The translations under genes were made by a program, and so were the position numbers. From Planococcus shenhongbingii (GTDB lineage Bacteria > Bacillota > Bacilli > Bacillales_A > Planococcaceae), in contig NZ_CP129235.1 of assembly GCF_030413635.1 (NCBI RefSeq), positions 3,782,001 to 3,846,000 of the forward strand: a stretch of 64,000 nt of DNA, written 5' to 3'. Shown piece by piece: positions 37,375 to 46,291 of the stretch; position 1 is the stretch's first letter, and every line of letters begins with the position of its first letter. A model generated the notes under the pieces. The model was given only the letters and a program-made list of their open reading frames with translations. It made no database searches and was not told where the DNA came from.

Positions 37375-39032
37375 TACTCTTCTCCCCTTTCTGCTACTGC
37401 TCTTCCTGCCACTCTTCCTGAAAACAGACAGCCCCCGAGAAACGTCCCTTCAAGAGACCGGTAACCGTGGACTCCCCCACCGCCGAATCCGCAGACTTCA
37501 CCGGCAGCATATAACCCTGGAATTGGCTGTCCGGCATTGTTCAAAACACGGGCAGACAAGTCTGTCTGCAAGCCGCCCAGCGTTTTGCGGCTGACGATAT
37601 TCAAACGCACGGCTATCAATGGACCGTTTGCCAAATCCAATATTTCATGCGGCTTTGCTACACGGATCAATTTATCCCCAATGTATTTTCGGGCACCCCG
37701 TAATGCCGTCACTTGCAGATCTTTTCCAAATTTATTGGTGAGCTGATTGTCGCGCGCTTTAATCTGACGCCGAATGTGATGGGCATCGAGCAGTGTGTCA
37801 CCGGTCAATCGGTTCATCCCGTCGACCAGTTCTTCCAATGTATCGGCAATGACAAAGTCTTCTCCTTTATCCATGAACGCCTGGACCGGTGCGGTCGCAC
37901 CTGAACGGACACGCGCCAGCACCTGGCGTATGCTTTTGCCTGTGAGGTCCGGATTCTGCTCGGAACCGGACAGGGCAAATTCTTTTTCTATGATTTTTTG
38001 TGTCAAGATAAACCAGGAATAGCTGTAGCCGGTTTTCTGGATTGTTTCCAGCGTGCCTAGCGTATCGAAGCCTGGAAAGTTCGGGGCTGGAAACCGTTCG
38101 CCTTTGGCATCGAGCCAAATCGAAGAAGGACCGGGCAGGATGCGAATGCCGTGTCGGCTCCAGACCGGATTCCAGTTTTTGATGCCTTCCGTGTAATGCC
38201 ACATGCGGTCCCGGTTGACGATGCGCCCTCCAAATTTTTCTGTGATGGCAAGCATCCGGCCATCTACATGCGCCGGCACACCCGACAGCATTTTTTCAGG
38301 AGGGGTTCCAAGCCGCTCCGGCCAGTTTTTCCGGATCAGTTCATGGTTTCCGCCAATGCCGCCGCTTGTCACAACGACTGCTTTTGCCTGATATGTAAAT
38401 TCACCAATCGCTTCCCGGGAACTGTCTTCTCCGCGCTGCGCTTCGCTTGGAGCGAGAACTGAACCAAACACTCCCGTTACGGAAGAACCGCTTGACTGCA
38501 AGCCATCCACTTGATGGCGCGGGCGATACTTTACCAAGCCGTTTTCTATATGTTGCCGCAGGCGGCGCTCAAACGGTTCGACAATTCCGGGTCCTGTCCC
38601 CCAGACGATGTGAAAACGGGGAACCGAGTTGCCATGCCCTTCCGCCAAATAACCGCCGCGTTCTGCCCAGCCAACCACCGGAAAAAATTTAATACCCTTT
38701 ACGGCAAGCCAAGCCCGCTTTTCGCCTGCAGCAAAATCAACATAAGCTTCTGCCCATTTTCTGCCCCAATAGTCTTCATCTTCTTGCCGGTCAAAACCTG
38801 CTGCACCGAGCCAGTCCTGCCAGGCAAGCTCTTTTGAATCTTTTATTCCTAAACGCCGCTGTTCCGGTGAATCAACCAAAAACAATCCGCCAAATGACCA
38901 CCACGCCTGCCCTCTGAGTGACACTTCCGGTTCCTGGTCAAGCAACAGGACTTTCTTTCCGCTGTCCGCAATTTCGGTTGTCGCCACCAGCCCTGCCAGC
39001 CCTGCTCCTACTACGATTGCATCGTAATCCAT
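37374..39032 (-). CDS. FAD-binding dehydrogenase (fumarate reductase/ketosteroid dehydrogenase superfamily)
   Basis: A 552-aa flavoprotein. The Rossmann dinucleotide motif V-V-G-A-G-L-A-G-L is at residues about 7-15, and the C-terminal flavin-binding block reads G-L-Y-A-A-G-E-V-C-G-F-G-G-G-G, with G-T-F-L-G-G-C-L-F-S-G after it. It resembles soluble dehydrogenases annotated as KsdD-like, which dehydrogenate alicyclic or steroid-type substrates. No signal peptide is seen, so it is cytoplasmic. The natural substrate is unknown. It is followed by a coupled small membrane protein gene. Confidence 0.83.
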   Translation of the reverse strand: MDYDAIVVGAGLAGLVATTEIADSGKKVLLLDQEPEVSLRGQAWWSFGGLFLVDSPEQRRLGIKDSKELAWQDWLGAAGFDRQEDEDYWGRKWAEAYVDFAAGEKRAWLAVKGIKFFPVVGWAERGGYLAEGHGNSVPRFHIVWGTGPGIVEPFERRLRQHIENGLVKYRPRHQVDGLQSSGSSVTGVFGSVLAPSEAQRGEDSSREAIGEFTYQAKAVVVTSGGIGGNHELIRKNWPERLGTPPEKMLSGVPAHVDGRMLAITEKFGGRIVNRDRMWHYTEGIKNWNPVWSRHGIRILPGPSSIWLDAKGERFPAPNFPGFDTLGTLETIQKTGYSYSWFILTQKIIEKEFALSGSEQNPDLTGKSIRQVLARVRSGATAPVQAFMDKGEDFVIADTLEELVDGMNRLTGDTLLDAHHIRRQIKARDNQLTNKFGKDLQVTALRGARKYIGDKLIRVAKPHEILDLANGPLIAVRLNIVSRKTLGGLQTDLSARVLNNAGQPIPGLYAAGEVCGFGGGGVHGYRSLEGTFLGGCLFSGRVAGRAVAERGEE

Positions 39033-39228
39033 CCCGACATCCCCTTTGCGCCTTGAATCTTCGTCTCTATTTCCATCGTAGCAGAAGCGTTTGGAAGATT
39101 ATAGATATTTTTTAGTATTTTCTGATAATATAATCTTAAAATTTTTTTATACAGCTAGAAAGGAAAGAAATAGGATGGAATTCATTTTAAGCGTGGAATT
39201 TTAATAACTACGCCCTGACTGAATTTTA

Positions 39229-39328
39229 ATTATGCCCAAGTTCAGGCTTTTTATGCCCGACTCCTACTATTTTATGCCCAAGTTTTCCGTATTTATGCCC
39301 AACCTTGTCCGTGTTATGCCCAACTAGC
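39229..39328. repeat. tandem array, core TTTATGCCCAA, period exactly 21 bp
   Basis: Five units have TATGCCC starting at 39231, 39252, 39273, 39294 and 39315, so every step is 21 bp. The core matches that of the array at 24640-24740; the 8-10 variable bases do not. The array lies between the FAD dehydrogenase promoter and the gntK terminator, so it is likely untranscribed or at the very end of the gntK transcript. Confidence 0.88.
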
Positions 39329-39340
39329 CAAAATCAATAG

Positions 39341-39388
39341 AAAAAGTGGTTCTGAAATTGTCTGCAGACAATTTCAGAACCACTTTTT
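39341..39388 (-). terminator. 48-bp perfect palindromic terminator after gntK
   Basis: The sequence from AAAAAGTGGTTCTG to CAGAACCACTTTTT is symmetric about 39364/39365 without a mismatch. The T run acts in both directions. Confidence 0.92.
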
Positions 39389-40933
39389 TCATTTCAAATG
39401 CTTGCGCTGAAACTCAGAGATGCTTTCGTATTCTTCTGCCAGAAGCCGCGATAACCGGATGTAGATCGGCAGCAACTCTTTGTAGATTCCGCTTGCCGCT
39501 TTATCCGGGTAGTACGTGCGCTCTTCACCGATCATCTTCGAAACGATGTTAAAATCGTCAATCTCTGAAATTGCATATCTCCCAAGGACCACAGCACCCA
39601 GGCAGGAACTTTCAAAAGCTTCCGGAACGGTCACCGGTTTCTCGAAGACGTCCGCCAGCAGCTGGCACCACATTTCAGAACGGGCAAACCCTCCGGATGC
39701 CTGAATGCGCACCGGTTCCCCCACCAATTCTTCAACCGCCAGCAGCACCGTATATAAATTGAAGACAATGCCCTCAAGAACCGCCCGGATCATATGCGGC
39801 TTTTGATGATGGAGGTTCAGCCCGAAAAATGAGCCGCGTGCATCAGCATTCCACAGCGGTGCCCGCTCACCTGTCAAAAAAGGATGGAACAGCAAGCCTT
39901 CGGAACCGGCAGGAACCGCTGATGCCACATTGGTCATAACGTCATAAGGGTCGATGCCAAGCCGTTTAGCCATCTCCACTTCAGAAAAAGCAAATTCATC
40001 CCGCAGCCAGCGCAGGGCGATGCCGCCATTATTGACCGGCCCGCCAATCACCCAATTGTTTTCAGTCAATATATAACAAAATGTGCGCCCTTTCGGATCG
40101 AGTTTCAGCACCGGAGAAACGGTACGAATGGCGCCGCTTGTTCCAATGGTCACAGCAATGACGCCTGGTCTGATGGCATTCACTCCAAGATTCGCCAACA
40201 CTCCGTCGCTCGCTCCGACGATAAAAGGCACTTCTTCAGGAATCCCCATGGCAGCGACGTATTCCGCCGCCAATCCCTTCATTTGATAAGTGGTCGGAAC
40301 AGGTTTCGCTAATCGGCTGGCATCCACTCCCGCAATTTCCAAAGCTCCTTTATCCCAGTCGAGCTGTACCAGATTGAATAATCCGGTAGCCGAGGCGATA
40401 GAATGATCAATGACATACTCCCCGAATAATTGATGAAAAATATATTCCTTGATTCCAATAAATTTAGCAGCTGTCTTCCATACTTCGGGCTGTTCCGCTT
40501 TTAGCCAAACCAGCTTTGCCAGCGGCGACATGGCATGGATAGGCGTTCCCGTACGCAGGTAAATTTGATGGCCTTCCATTTCTTCCATGATCTTTTTGGC
40601 GTAAGGCGCACTTCTCGCATCCGCCCATGTAATGCTGCGGGTCAAGAGTCCGCCGTTTTCATCCACTGCCATAAAGCTGTGCATCGCCGAGCTGAACGAC
40701 ACCAGCTTTAGGAATTCGGATCGAATACCGCTTTTGCGGATTGTTTCACGCACAGTGCCCAGCACAGCTTGGAAAATTTCTTCCGGATCCTGTTCAGCAA
40801 TGAGCTGGTTTGGTGTATGGAGAGGATACAAAATCGTGTCACTTTCAATCACTTTTCCTTGTTTATTGAACAGTACCGCTTTTGTTGAAGTTGTCCCAAT
40901 ATCGACGCCGAGATAATACGATGGCTCCGGCAT
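39389..40933 (-). CDS. gntK: gluconokinase (FGGY family)
   Basis: A 514-aa sugar kinase. The N-terminal phosphate loop D-I-G-T-T-S-T-K (residues 11-18), the substrate-binding S-S-A-M-H-S-F and W-A-D-A-R segments, and the C-terminal A-S-G-G-F-A-R-S-E nucleotide motif fit the GntK branch. It makes 6-phosphogluconate from gluconate. It follows the 6-phosphogluconate dehydrogenase gene by 34 bp on the same strand, so the pair feeds gluconate into the pentose phosphate pathway. No gluconate permease or GntR regulator is next to it. AGGAGG precedes the ATG. Confidence 0.9.
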   Translation of the reverse strand: MPEPSYYLGVDIGTTSTKAVLFNKQGKVIESDTILYPLHTPNQLIAEQDPEEIFQAVLGTVRETIRKSGIRSEFLKLVSFSSAMHSFMAVDENGGLLTRSITWADARSAPYAKKIMEEMEGHQIYLRTGTPIHAMSPLAKLVWLKAEQPEVWKTAAKFIGIKEYIFHQLFGEYVIDHSIASATGLFNLVQLDWDKGALEIAGVDASRLAKPVPTTYQMKGLAAEYVAAMGIPEEVPFIVGASDGVLANLGVNAIRPGVIAVTIGTSGAIRTVSPVLKLDPKGRTFCYILTENNWVIGGPVNNGGIALRWLRDEFAFSEVEMAKRLGIDPYDVMTNVASAVPAGSEGLLFHPFLTGERAPLWNADARGSFFGLNLHHQKPHMIRAVLEGIVFNLYTVLLAVEELVGEPVRIQASGGFARSEMWCQLLADVFEKPVTVPEAFESSCLGAVVLGRYAISEIDDFNIVSKMIGEERTYYPDKAASGIYKELLPIYIRLSRLLAEEYESISEFQRKHLK

Positions 40934-40967
40934 AGGAATCCTCCTCTCTAATTAAGGTGCCGCCATT

Positions 40968-41858
40968 TCAATGATTCTTCTTCTCTACTGCATGCCCGCC
41001 GAATTCATTGCGCAATGCCGCGACGACTTTTCCAGTGAAGGTTTCGTCTTCGAGTGAACGGTAGCGCATCATCAGCGACAATGTGATGACCGGTGCCGGG
41101 ACATTCAAGTCGAGCGCGGTTTCGATGGTCCATTTGCCTTCCCCTGAAGAATTCATGATTCCCCGGATGCCTTCCAGCTTCTTGTCTTTGGAGAAAGCGT
41201 TTTGTGTCAGCGCCATCAGATAAGAGCGGATGATGGAGCCGTTGTTCCATACCCCCGCTACTTTCTCATAGTCAAAATCGAAATCGCTTTTATGGAGAAT
41301 CTCGAATCCTTCAGCAATCGACTGCATCATGCCGTATTCAATGCCGTTATGGATCATCTTCAGAAAGTGCCCACTTCCGGATTCGCCGGCATATAAATAA
41401 CCGTTTTCCACAGAAATGTCCCGAAACAGCGGTTCAATTTCCGTAAACTTTTGTGCGTCGCCGCCAATCATTGCCGAGATGCCGTTGCGTGCTCCTTCTG
41501 TGCCGCCACTCGTGCCGCAATCGAAAAAGTAAAGCCCCTTTTCCTTCAGCGCTTGTCCCCTTCGCTTGCTGTCTTTATAATTCGAGTTGCCGCCGTCAAT
41601 GATGGAATCTCCTTCATTTAAAATCGGAACCAATCCTTCGATGACAGATTCAGTCACATTTCCAGCAGGCACCATCAGCCATACAATCCTTGGCATTTCC
41701 AGCTTTTCCACAAGTTCCGCTACAGACAATTCCTGCTCGAAACCGTTAGCTCCTCTTACCTTCTGACTATCGTAGCCAATTACTGTGTGTCCATGCTCTT
41801 TCAGGTTAAGCGCCAAATTCAAGCCCATTTTTCCAAGGCCGATCATTCCGATTTGCAT
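40968..41858 (-). CDS. gnd: 6-phosphogluconate dehydrogenase, short (YqeC-like) form
   Basis: A 296-aa protein with the Rossmann motif G-M-I-G-L-G-K-M-G (4-12), the substrate motif I-I-D-G-G-N-S-N-Y-K and the catalytic G-S-G-H-F-L-K-M-I-H-N-G-I-E-Y. The length places it in the short class of decarboxylating 6PGDH, known to include NAD-preferring enzymes, not the 470-aa class. The ATG at 41858 has GGAGGGG upstream; the longer frame to 41891 is rejected. It is the first gene of the gnd-gntK operon. A TTGATT/AATCAA inverted repeat just upstream might be an operator. Confidence 0.9.
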   Translation of the reverse strand: MQIGMIGLGKMGLNLALNLKEHGHTVIGYDSQKVRGANGFEQELSVAELVEKLEMPRIVWLMVPAGNVTESVIEGLVPILNEGDSIIDGGNSNYKDSKRRGQALKEKGLYFFDCGTSGGTEGARNGISAMIGGDAQKFTEIEPLFRDISVENGYLYAGESGSGHFLKMIHNGIEYGMMQSIAEGFEILHKSDFDFDYEKVAGVWNNGSIIRSYLMALTQNAFSKDKKLEGIRGIMNSSGEGKWTIETALDLNVPAPVITLSLMMRYRSLEDETFTGKVVAALRNEFGGHAVEKKNH

Positions 41859-41968
41859 GTTTACCCCTCCAATTGATTTTTCAAGAATCAATCCCGTTAC
41901 GTTACTTTTCTCTATATGACTGCAGAATCCTTTATTGCGGTGCCAGGCTCCTGCAATTTACAGACATC

Positions 41969-42004
41969 AAAAAAACGGCTGCAAGTCGCTGCAGCCGCTC
42001 TTTT
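41969..42004 (-). terminator. intrinsic terminator after the AraC-family gene
   Basis: GCGGCTGCAG and TTGCAGCCGTT arms with seven T on the minus strand. Confidence 0.88.
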
Positions 42005-42014
42005 CCATTCAACT

Positions 42015-42872
42015 TTATTTGTTTTTCAACGGTATCCAGATCTCCGAATAGGAATCCGGCTGGTACGGGTCTGCATGCGGATACACTTCCAGTTCCGGAG
42101 TGCCGGCATATTCGTATGGGTTGGACGGGAACCATTCTGTGAAAATTTTCTTCCAGGCGTTCTGCATGGCATCAGGCATCGGGCCATGGACTTCAAAAAC
42201 GCCCCATTTGGATGCGGGAATCTCCATCTCCTCAAATTCTTCCGTGGCCTCGCGGTCTGTCTCAGCCGCAATCCAGTAATCCATGCTGGCCCCTTCTCCG
42301 GCCACGCAAACGCCCAAAACACCTTCAATCTCTCCGCTGTTCACTCTAAACAATTTTTCGTCCAAGCCGTTAGCGTTGGTTTCCCGCCACATTTGCGGAA
42401 TGCCTCTCATGTTTTCATCATTGGCCGTTGAAAATGTTCGCTTGAAGCCCACCACTTTAAAACCGTCCCGCTCCACAATTTTGTACTTCATCGGTTCTGC
42501 CCCTCTCAGTTTCACCTGGAGTACCAGGCGGTTATAGGATTTCAGTCCTCCCAGATTTCTTCGGGCTTCGCTTGGCGTGATGCCATGCTGCCGCCGAAAA
42601 GCTTTGGAGAACGCTTCCGGAGTGTCATAACCATATTTATAGGCGATATCGATGATCTTGTTGTCCGTATTCGATAACTCATGGGCCGCTAGAGTCAAAC
42701 GCCTTCCCCGCAGATATTCGCCGACCGTCATATCGGTCAAAATCGTAAATGTCCGCTGAAAATGAAACACCGAAGCATTCGCCCGTTTCGCTATTTGCTC
42801 AATAGCTATAGGCTCATCCAAATGATCTTCCATATAGTCGATTGCCTGCTGCAGCGATTCCACCCACCCCAT
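42015..42872 (-). CDS. AraC-family regulator with GyrI-like effector domain
   Basis: A 285-aa protein. Residues about 5-105 hold two AraC helix-turn-helix units (I-A-K-R-A-N-A-S-V-F-H-F-Q-R-T and D-I-A-Y-K-Y-G-Y-D-T-P-E-A-F-S-K-A-F). Residues about 125-285 form a GyrI-like/SOUL-type ligand domain (Y-K-I-V-E-R-D-G-F-K-V-V-G to Y-S-E-I-W-I-P-L). This architecture is that of BltR/Rob-like multidrug or stress sensors. The ATG at 42872 has AAGGAG at 8 nt; the GTG three codons upstream overlaps the binding site. The target is unknown. Confidence 0.9.
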   Translation of the reverse strand: MGWVESLQQAIDYMEDHLDEPIAIEQIAKRANASVFHFQRTFTILTDMTVGEYLRGRRLTLAAHELSNTDNKIIDIAYKYGYDTPEAFSKAFRRQHGITPSEARRNLGGLKSYNRLVLQVKLRGAEPMKYKIVERDGFKVVGFKRTFSTANDENMRGIPQMWRETNANGLDEKLFRVNSGEIEGVLGVCVAGEGASMDYWIAAETDREATEEFEEMEIPASKWGVFEVHGPMPDAMQNAWKKIFTEWFPSNPYEYAGTPELEVYPHADPYQPDSYSEIWIPLKNK

Positions 42873-43230
42873 ATCGCTCACTCCTTACTTGTATCTTATT
42901 CCCTTTATAGCGCTCTTTCCTGTCATTTTATGCTTTAATCGGACAGATTTTCAGCAGGTATTTTGAATCATCTTTGAAAACCCTTTTTTCCTTTTTGATT
43001 TCTGCCTCAACTTCCATTAAATCTTCGTGTAAAACCTCTCGGGGAAAATATCCCTATCATTTATCTGATTCGAGAGGCAAGCAGCAAGTTCAATAGTCAT
43101 AATTCCTATAAAAGTTATCAGAAATACAATTTTTAGAAAGTAAAAAATAATTGAATTATTTTGTGTACAAAGCAAATGTTCTGTTATATGCTATCAAAAA
43201 TAAAACGAGAAAAGAAGGAGAATAAAAACG
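42873..43230. other. intergenic region without recognised gene or RNA
   Basis: About 360 bp between the divergent AraC and permease genes. It contains one long-looped hairpin (CCTCTCG at 43037 and CGAGAGG at 43073), with no T run, and a possible permease promoter (TTGTGT, 18 bp, TATATG near 43161-43190). Nothing else stands out. Confidence 0.4.
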
Positions 43231-44631
43231 ATGGCCAATGATCTTTTCAGAAAAACCACCATTTCAGATTTAAAATTTACCGCTGAAAAAAGAAGCGGGC
43301 TTTCCAAAGAATTAGGGGCATTCGATTTAACCATGCTGGGAATCGGGGCCATTATCGGAACGGGAATATTCGTTTTGACAGGAACCGGGGCTTTGACAGC
43401 GGGGCCAGCCCTTACCATTTCGTTTATCATTGCAGGGCTTGCCTGCTTTTTCGCCGCCTTGTCCTATGCGGAATTTGCATCCACTGTTCCGATTTCTGGT
43501 TCAGTCTATACCTATACGTATGTGACGATGGGAGAACTGCTTGCTTTTATCATCGGATGGGATTTAGTTCTGGAATATCTGCTCGCGGTCAGTGCTGTTT
43601 CCGTGGGCTGGTCCGGCTATTTCCAATCCCTGCTTAGCGGCGTTGGCATCAACTTGCCAACCGCCCTTACAGCAGCTCCCGGAGCAGTAGAAGGAACGAC
43701 AACGATCTTTAACCTTCCGGCCTTCATCATTGTTATGCTTATTACAACTTTGCTGTCAATCGGCGTCAGGGAATCGAAACGGGTAAATAACGTCATGGTT
43801 GTCATCAAAGTAACCGTAGTTCTAATCTTTATCGCAGTTGCTGTTTTCTATGTTAAACCTGCCAACTGGCAGCCATTCACACCTTTTGGCTTTGACGGCG
43901 TTTTCGCAGCTGCGGCACTGGTTTTCTTTGCTTTTATCGGCTTTGATGCCGTTGCTTCGGCTGCTGAAGAAACACGAAATCCGAAAAGGGATTTGCCGCG
44001 CGGCATTATTTTCTCATTGATGATCTGTACACTTCTTTATGTAGTCGTCTCCGCCATCATGACCGGAGTCGTTCCTTTTGCACAATTTTCACAAGCCATT
44101 GACCACCCTGTCTCTCTTGTCCTGCAATTATCCGGACAGAACTGGGTTGCCGGAATTGTCGATTTAGGTGCTATCCTTGGTATGACGACAGTCATGCTGG
44201 TTATGCTTTACGGCCAAACGCGGGTCATGTTTGCCATGTCGCGAGATGGCTTGATGCCTAAATTCTTCTCTAAAGTCAGCATGAAAACCCATACTCCATA
44301 CTTAGCTACTTGGTTTTTCGGTATTGTTGCTGCTTTGCTCGGTGGATTGATGCGATTGGATGAACTTGCCAAGTTGGTGAACATTGGAACTTTGTCAGCA
44401 TTTATCCTCGTATCCATTGCTGTTATTATTCTTCGAAAGAAACAACCGGACCTGCCAAGGGCTTTCCGCTGCCCGGCTGTCCCATTAATTCCAGGTTTAG
44501 CTATCTTGTTCTGCGGCTTTTTGATTTTCCAGCTGGGAAGTGAGACGATTATCCGTTTCGTCATCTGGCTTGCAATCGGAATGGTCGTTTACTTTGGCTA
44601 TTCCCGGAAGCGTTCACATTTAAATAAATAA
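43231..44631 (+). CDS. APC-family amino-acid permease (YfnA-like)
   Basis: A 466-aa transporter with twelve or so helices. The helix 1 motif G-I-G-A-I-I-G-T-G-I-F is typical of cationic amino-acid/APC carriers, as are F-A-F-I-G-F-D-A-V-A-S-A-A-E-E in helix 6 and Y-G-Q-T-R-V-M-F-A-M-S-R-D-G. The substrate is probably an amino acid, unresolved. GAAGGAG lies upstream of the ATG. Single-gene transcript ending at a bidirectional terminator. Confidence 0.9.
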   Translation: MANDLFRKTTISDLKFTAEKRSGLSKELGAFDLTMLGIGAIIGTGIFVLTGTGALTAGPALTISFIIAGLACFFAALSYAEFASTVPISGSVYTYTYVTMGELLAFIIGWDLVLEYLLAVSAVSVGWSGYFQSLLSGVGINLPTALTAAPGAVEGTTTIFNLPAFIIVMLITTLLSIGVRESKRVNNVMVVIKVTVVLIFIAVAVFYVKPANWQPFTPFGFDGVFAAAALVFFAFIGFDAVASAAEETRNPKRDLPRGIIFSLMICTLLYVVVSAIMTGVVPFAQFSQAIDHPVSLVLQLSGQNWVAGIVDLGAILGMTTVMLVMLYGQTRVMFAMSRDGLMPKFFSKVSMKTHTPYLATWFFGIVAALLGGLMRLDELAKLVNIGTLSAFILVSIAVIILRKKQPDLPRAFRCPAVPLIPGLAILFCGFLIFQLGSETIIRFVIWLAIGMVVYFGYSRKRSHLNK

Positions 44632-44668
44632 TTAGCTGCTCTTAAACAACAGGCAGTGGCTCACCTGC

Positions 44669-44705
44669 AAAAACCCGGCTTCCTTTAAAGGCAGCCGGGT
44701 TTTTC
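44669..44705 (+). terminator. bidirectional terminator between permease and GNAT genes
   Basis: AAACCCGGCTGCC-type and GGCAGCCGGGTTT arms (AACCCGGCT/AGCCGGGTT) with A and T runs on both sides. Confidence 0.87.
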
Positions 44706-45274
44706 TATGCTCTTGCAAATTCTTCTTTTAACACTGCATACATGGCTAAGTCAACAAACTCTCCTTTTATGACAAAATGCTGGCGTGCAACTCCCTCACA
44801 CACCATTCCCACTTTTTCCAGCACACGCTGTGACTGGAAATTGTCCGGCACAATCGGTGCTTCGACTTTGTTCAACTGCATCTTTTCAAAACCGAAAGCG
44901 ATCAATGCTTTGGCTGCTTCTTGGGTAAAGCCATTGCCCCAATAAAGATGGGACAATGCATAAGCGATTTCTGCCCGTGCATATTTCGGGAGCCATTTTA
45001 CAAAATCGATGGTGCCGATCATTTTGTCTTCACTTTTCAATTCTATCGCCCACGTCAGCTTGTTTTTCTGTTCGTAGCCCTGCAGGACACCCCGAATAAA
45101 TCCCTTCGTGTCTTCCACTGAATTATGCACTTCCCACGGCATGAACCGGGAAACAATCGGTTCGGATGCATAAGCAAACATATCCTGAGCATCTTCGATT
45201 GTCAGTTTTCTGAGAATCAGGCGCTTTGTTTCTAAAACCGGCAAATTGGCGTAAATTTTTTCCGTCTGACTCAT
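44705..45274 (-). CDS. GNAT N-acetyltransferase, RimJ/RimL type
   Basis: A 189-aa GNAT: L-E-T-K-R-L-I-L-R-K-L, the core W-G-N-G-F-T-Q-E-A-A-K and the end F-Q-S-Q-R-V-L-E-K-V-G-M. The second ATG (45274) is preferred because AAAGGAG is 8 nt away; the first is only 2 nt from it. It follows the PP2C-like gene by 13 bp on the same strand, so the two are likely cotranscribed. Substrate unknown. Confidence 0.87.
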   Translation of the reverse strand: MSQTEKIYANLPVLETKRLILRKLTIEDAQDMFAYASEPIVSRFMPWEVHNSVEDTKGFIRGVLQGYEQKNKLTWAIELKSEDKMIGTIDFVKWLPKYARAEIAYALSHLYWGNGFTQEAAKALIAFGFEKMQLNKVEAPIVPDNFQSQRVLEKVGMVCEGVARQHFVIKGEFVDLAMYAVLKEEFARA

Positions 45275-45287
45275 TGCCATCTCTCCT

Positions 45288-46103
45288 TTATGTTTGATTG
45301 CTTGCTATAGCCGCTTTTTCGGCAATCCAGACTTTCCAGGAAACAATCGTCGTGCTGTCGCGCACTCCGTTTTCCTGGATTGTTTTCAATAGGTGTTTAA
45401 CGCCTTGTTCATTTGAATTGCCAGCAAACTGTTCCAATATCGCTTCCGGTTGTGCAAACGGCTCATTCGGGCATTCAACCAGCCCGTCAGTCGTGATGAA
45501 TAAATGATTATCACCTTGCCTTAACTCTTTCGTGCCGCTTGAATAGCAAGGCACCGGTCCTTCAAACGTATTGACTTGACCAATCCATTCGTAAAATTGG
45601 CGCTGGTTCAGCTGATACTGTCCGAATTCAACCAACTCCGGATGGAATAAATACAATAGGCAATCGCCGACTGAAAACCACCAGATGTACTTTCCTTTTC
45701 TTGCTGCAATGAGGCAAGCTGTTTCTCCTTGGGTCGTTCGGCAAACTGAGCGGAACTCTTCGTTTTGAAAAAGAGCCAGGATCGTTTTCTCAAGTGATTT
45801 AAAAAATTCAGCAGTAAGTTGCCGATTTAACAAATTTTCTATTGAACCTTTATTGGCTTCCACTTGTTCCAATACTTTTTCAGCACTTTCCGCCGTATTA
45901 TGAGCATCCAGCATCACGACAAATTCCCAGTCTTCCTGTTCGTTGATCCATACCAGGCAACCATCTTCATTTTTAACCTGTCCCGCCGATGAATTGCCGC
46001 CGAATCGCCCGACAACAACGTGCTCCAACGCCAAAACATTAGGACAGTCTACAAAATTTTCCCGGCTGCCGACCCAATTGAATTCTCCTGCTATTGTCCT
46101 CAA
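45288..46103 (-). CDS. PP2C-like protein phosphatase domain protein
   Basis: A 271-aa stand-alone PP2C-type fold. Recognisable motifs in order are V-K-N-E-D-G (metal-binding Asp), V-V-M-L-D-A-H-N, T-A-C-L-I-A, W-F-S-V-G-D-C, F-I-T-T-D-G-L and R-D-S-T-T-I-V. The usual D-G-x-G loop is D-A-H-N, so catalysis is likely but divergent. The start is TTG with AAAGAGG at 8 nt. It could dephosphorylate Ser/Thr proteins; no kinase is nearby. Coupled with the GNAT gene downstream. Confidence 0.75.
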   Translation of the reverse strand: MRTIAGEFNWVGSRENFVDCPNVLALEHVVVGRFGGNSSAGQVKNEDGCLVWINEQEDWEFVVMLDAHNTAESAEKVLEQVEANKGSIENLLNRQLTAEFFKSLEKTILALFQNEEFRSVCRTTQGETACLIAARKGKYIWWFSVGDCLLYLFHPELVEFGQYQLNQRQFYEWIGQVNTFEGPVPCYSSGTKELRQGDNHLFITTDGLVECPNEPFAQPEAILEQFAGNSNEQGVKHLLKTIQENGVRDSTTIVSWKVWIAEKAAIASNQT

Positions 46104-46235
46104 ATGGCATACCTCTTTTCGATATTTCTAAAATTATAAGTGAGACGCCTAAATAATGGAACAAATTCCCTGATTTTTTCTTTGTAAAGTTTTCAGAAAA
46201 AGTTCGACAGGCAGAGGGAATTTTGTTATTGTATA

Positions 46236-46252
46236 TTAGTTACCCTGACTAA
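46236..46252 (+). promoter_or_regulatory. candidate MarR operator upstream of the MarR-MFS pair
   Basis: TTAGT and ACTAA arms with a 7-bp centre overlap a TATATT hexamer (46232-46237) that could be the -10 element. It lies 40 bp before the ATT start and is well placed for autorepression. Confidence 0.5.
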
Positions 46253-46291
46253 CCATTATCTTCACTAACTATTTATAAAGGAGCTCTTCTT

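Noticed and set aside
45274..46103. Phage-defence locus built on the PP2C-like and GNAT genes
   Set aside because: No kinase, nuclease, NTPase or phage-sensing partner nearby; an ordinary two-gene unit is enough.
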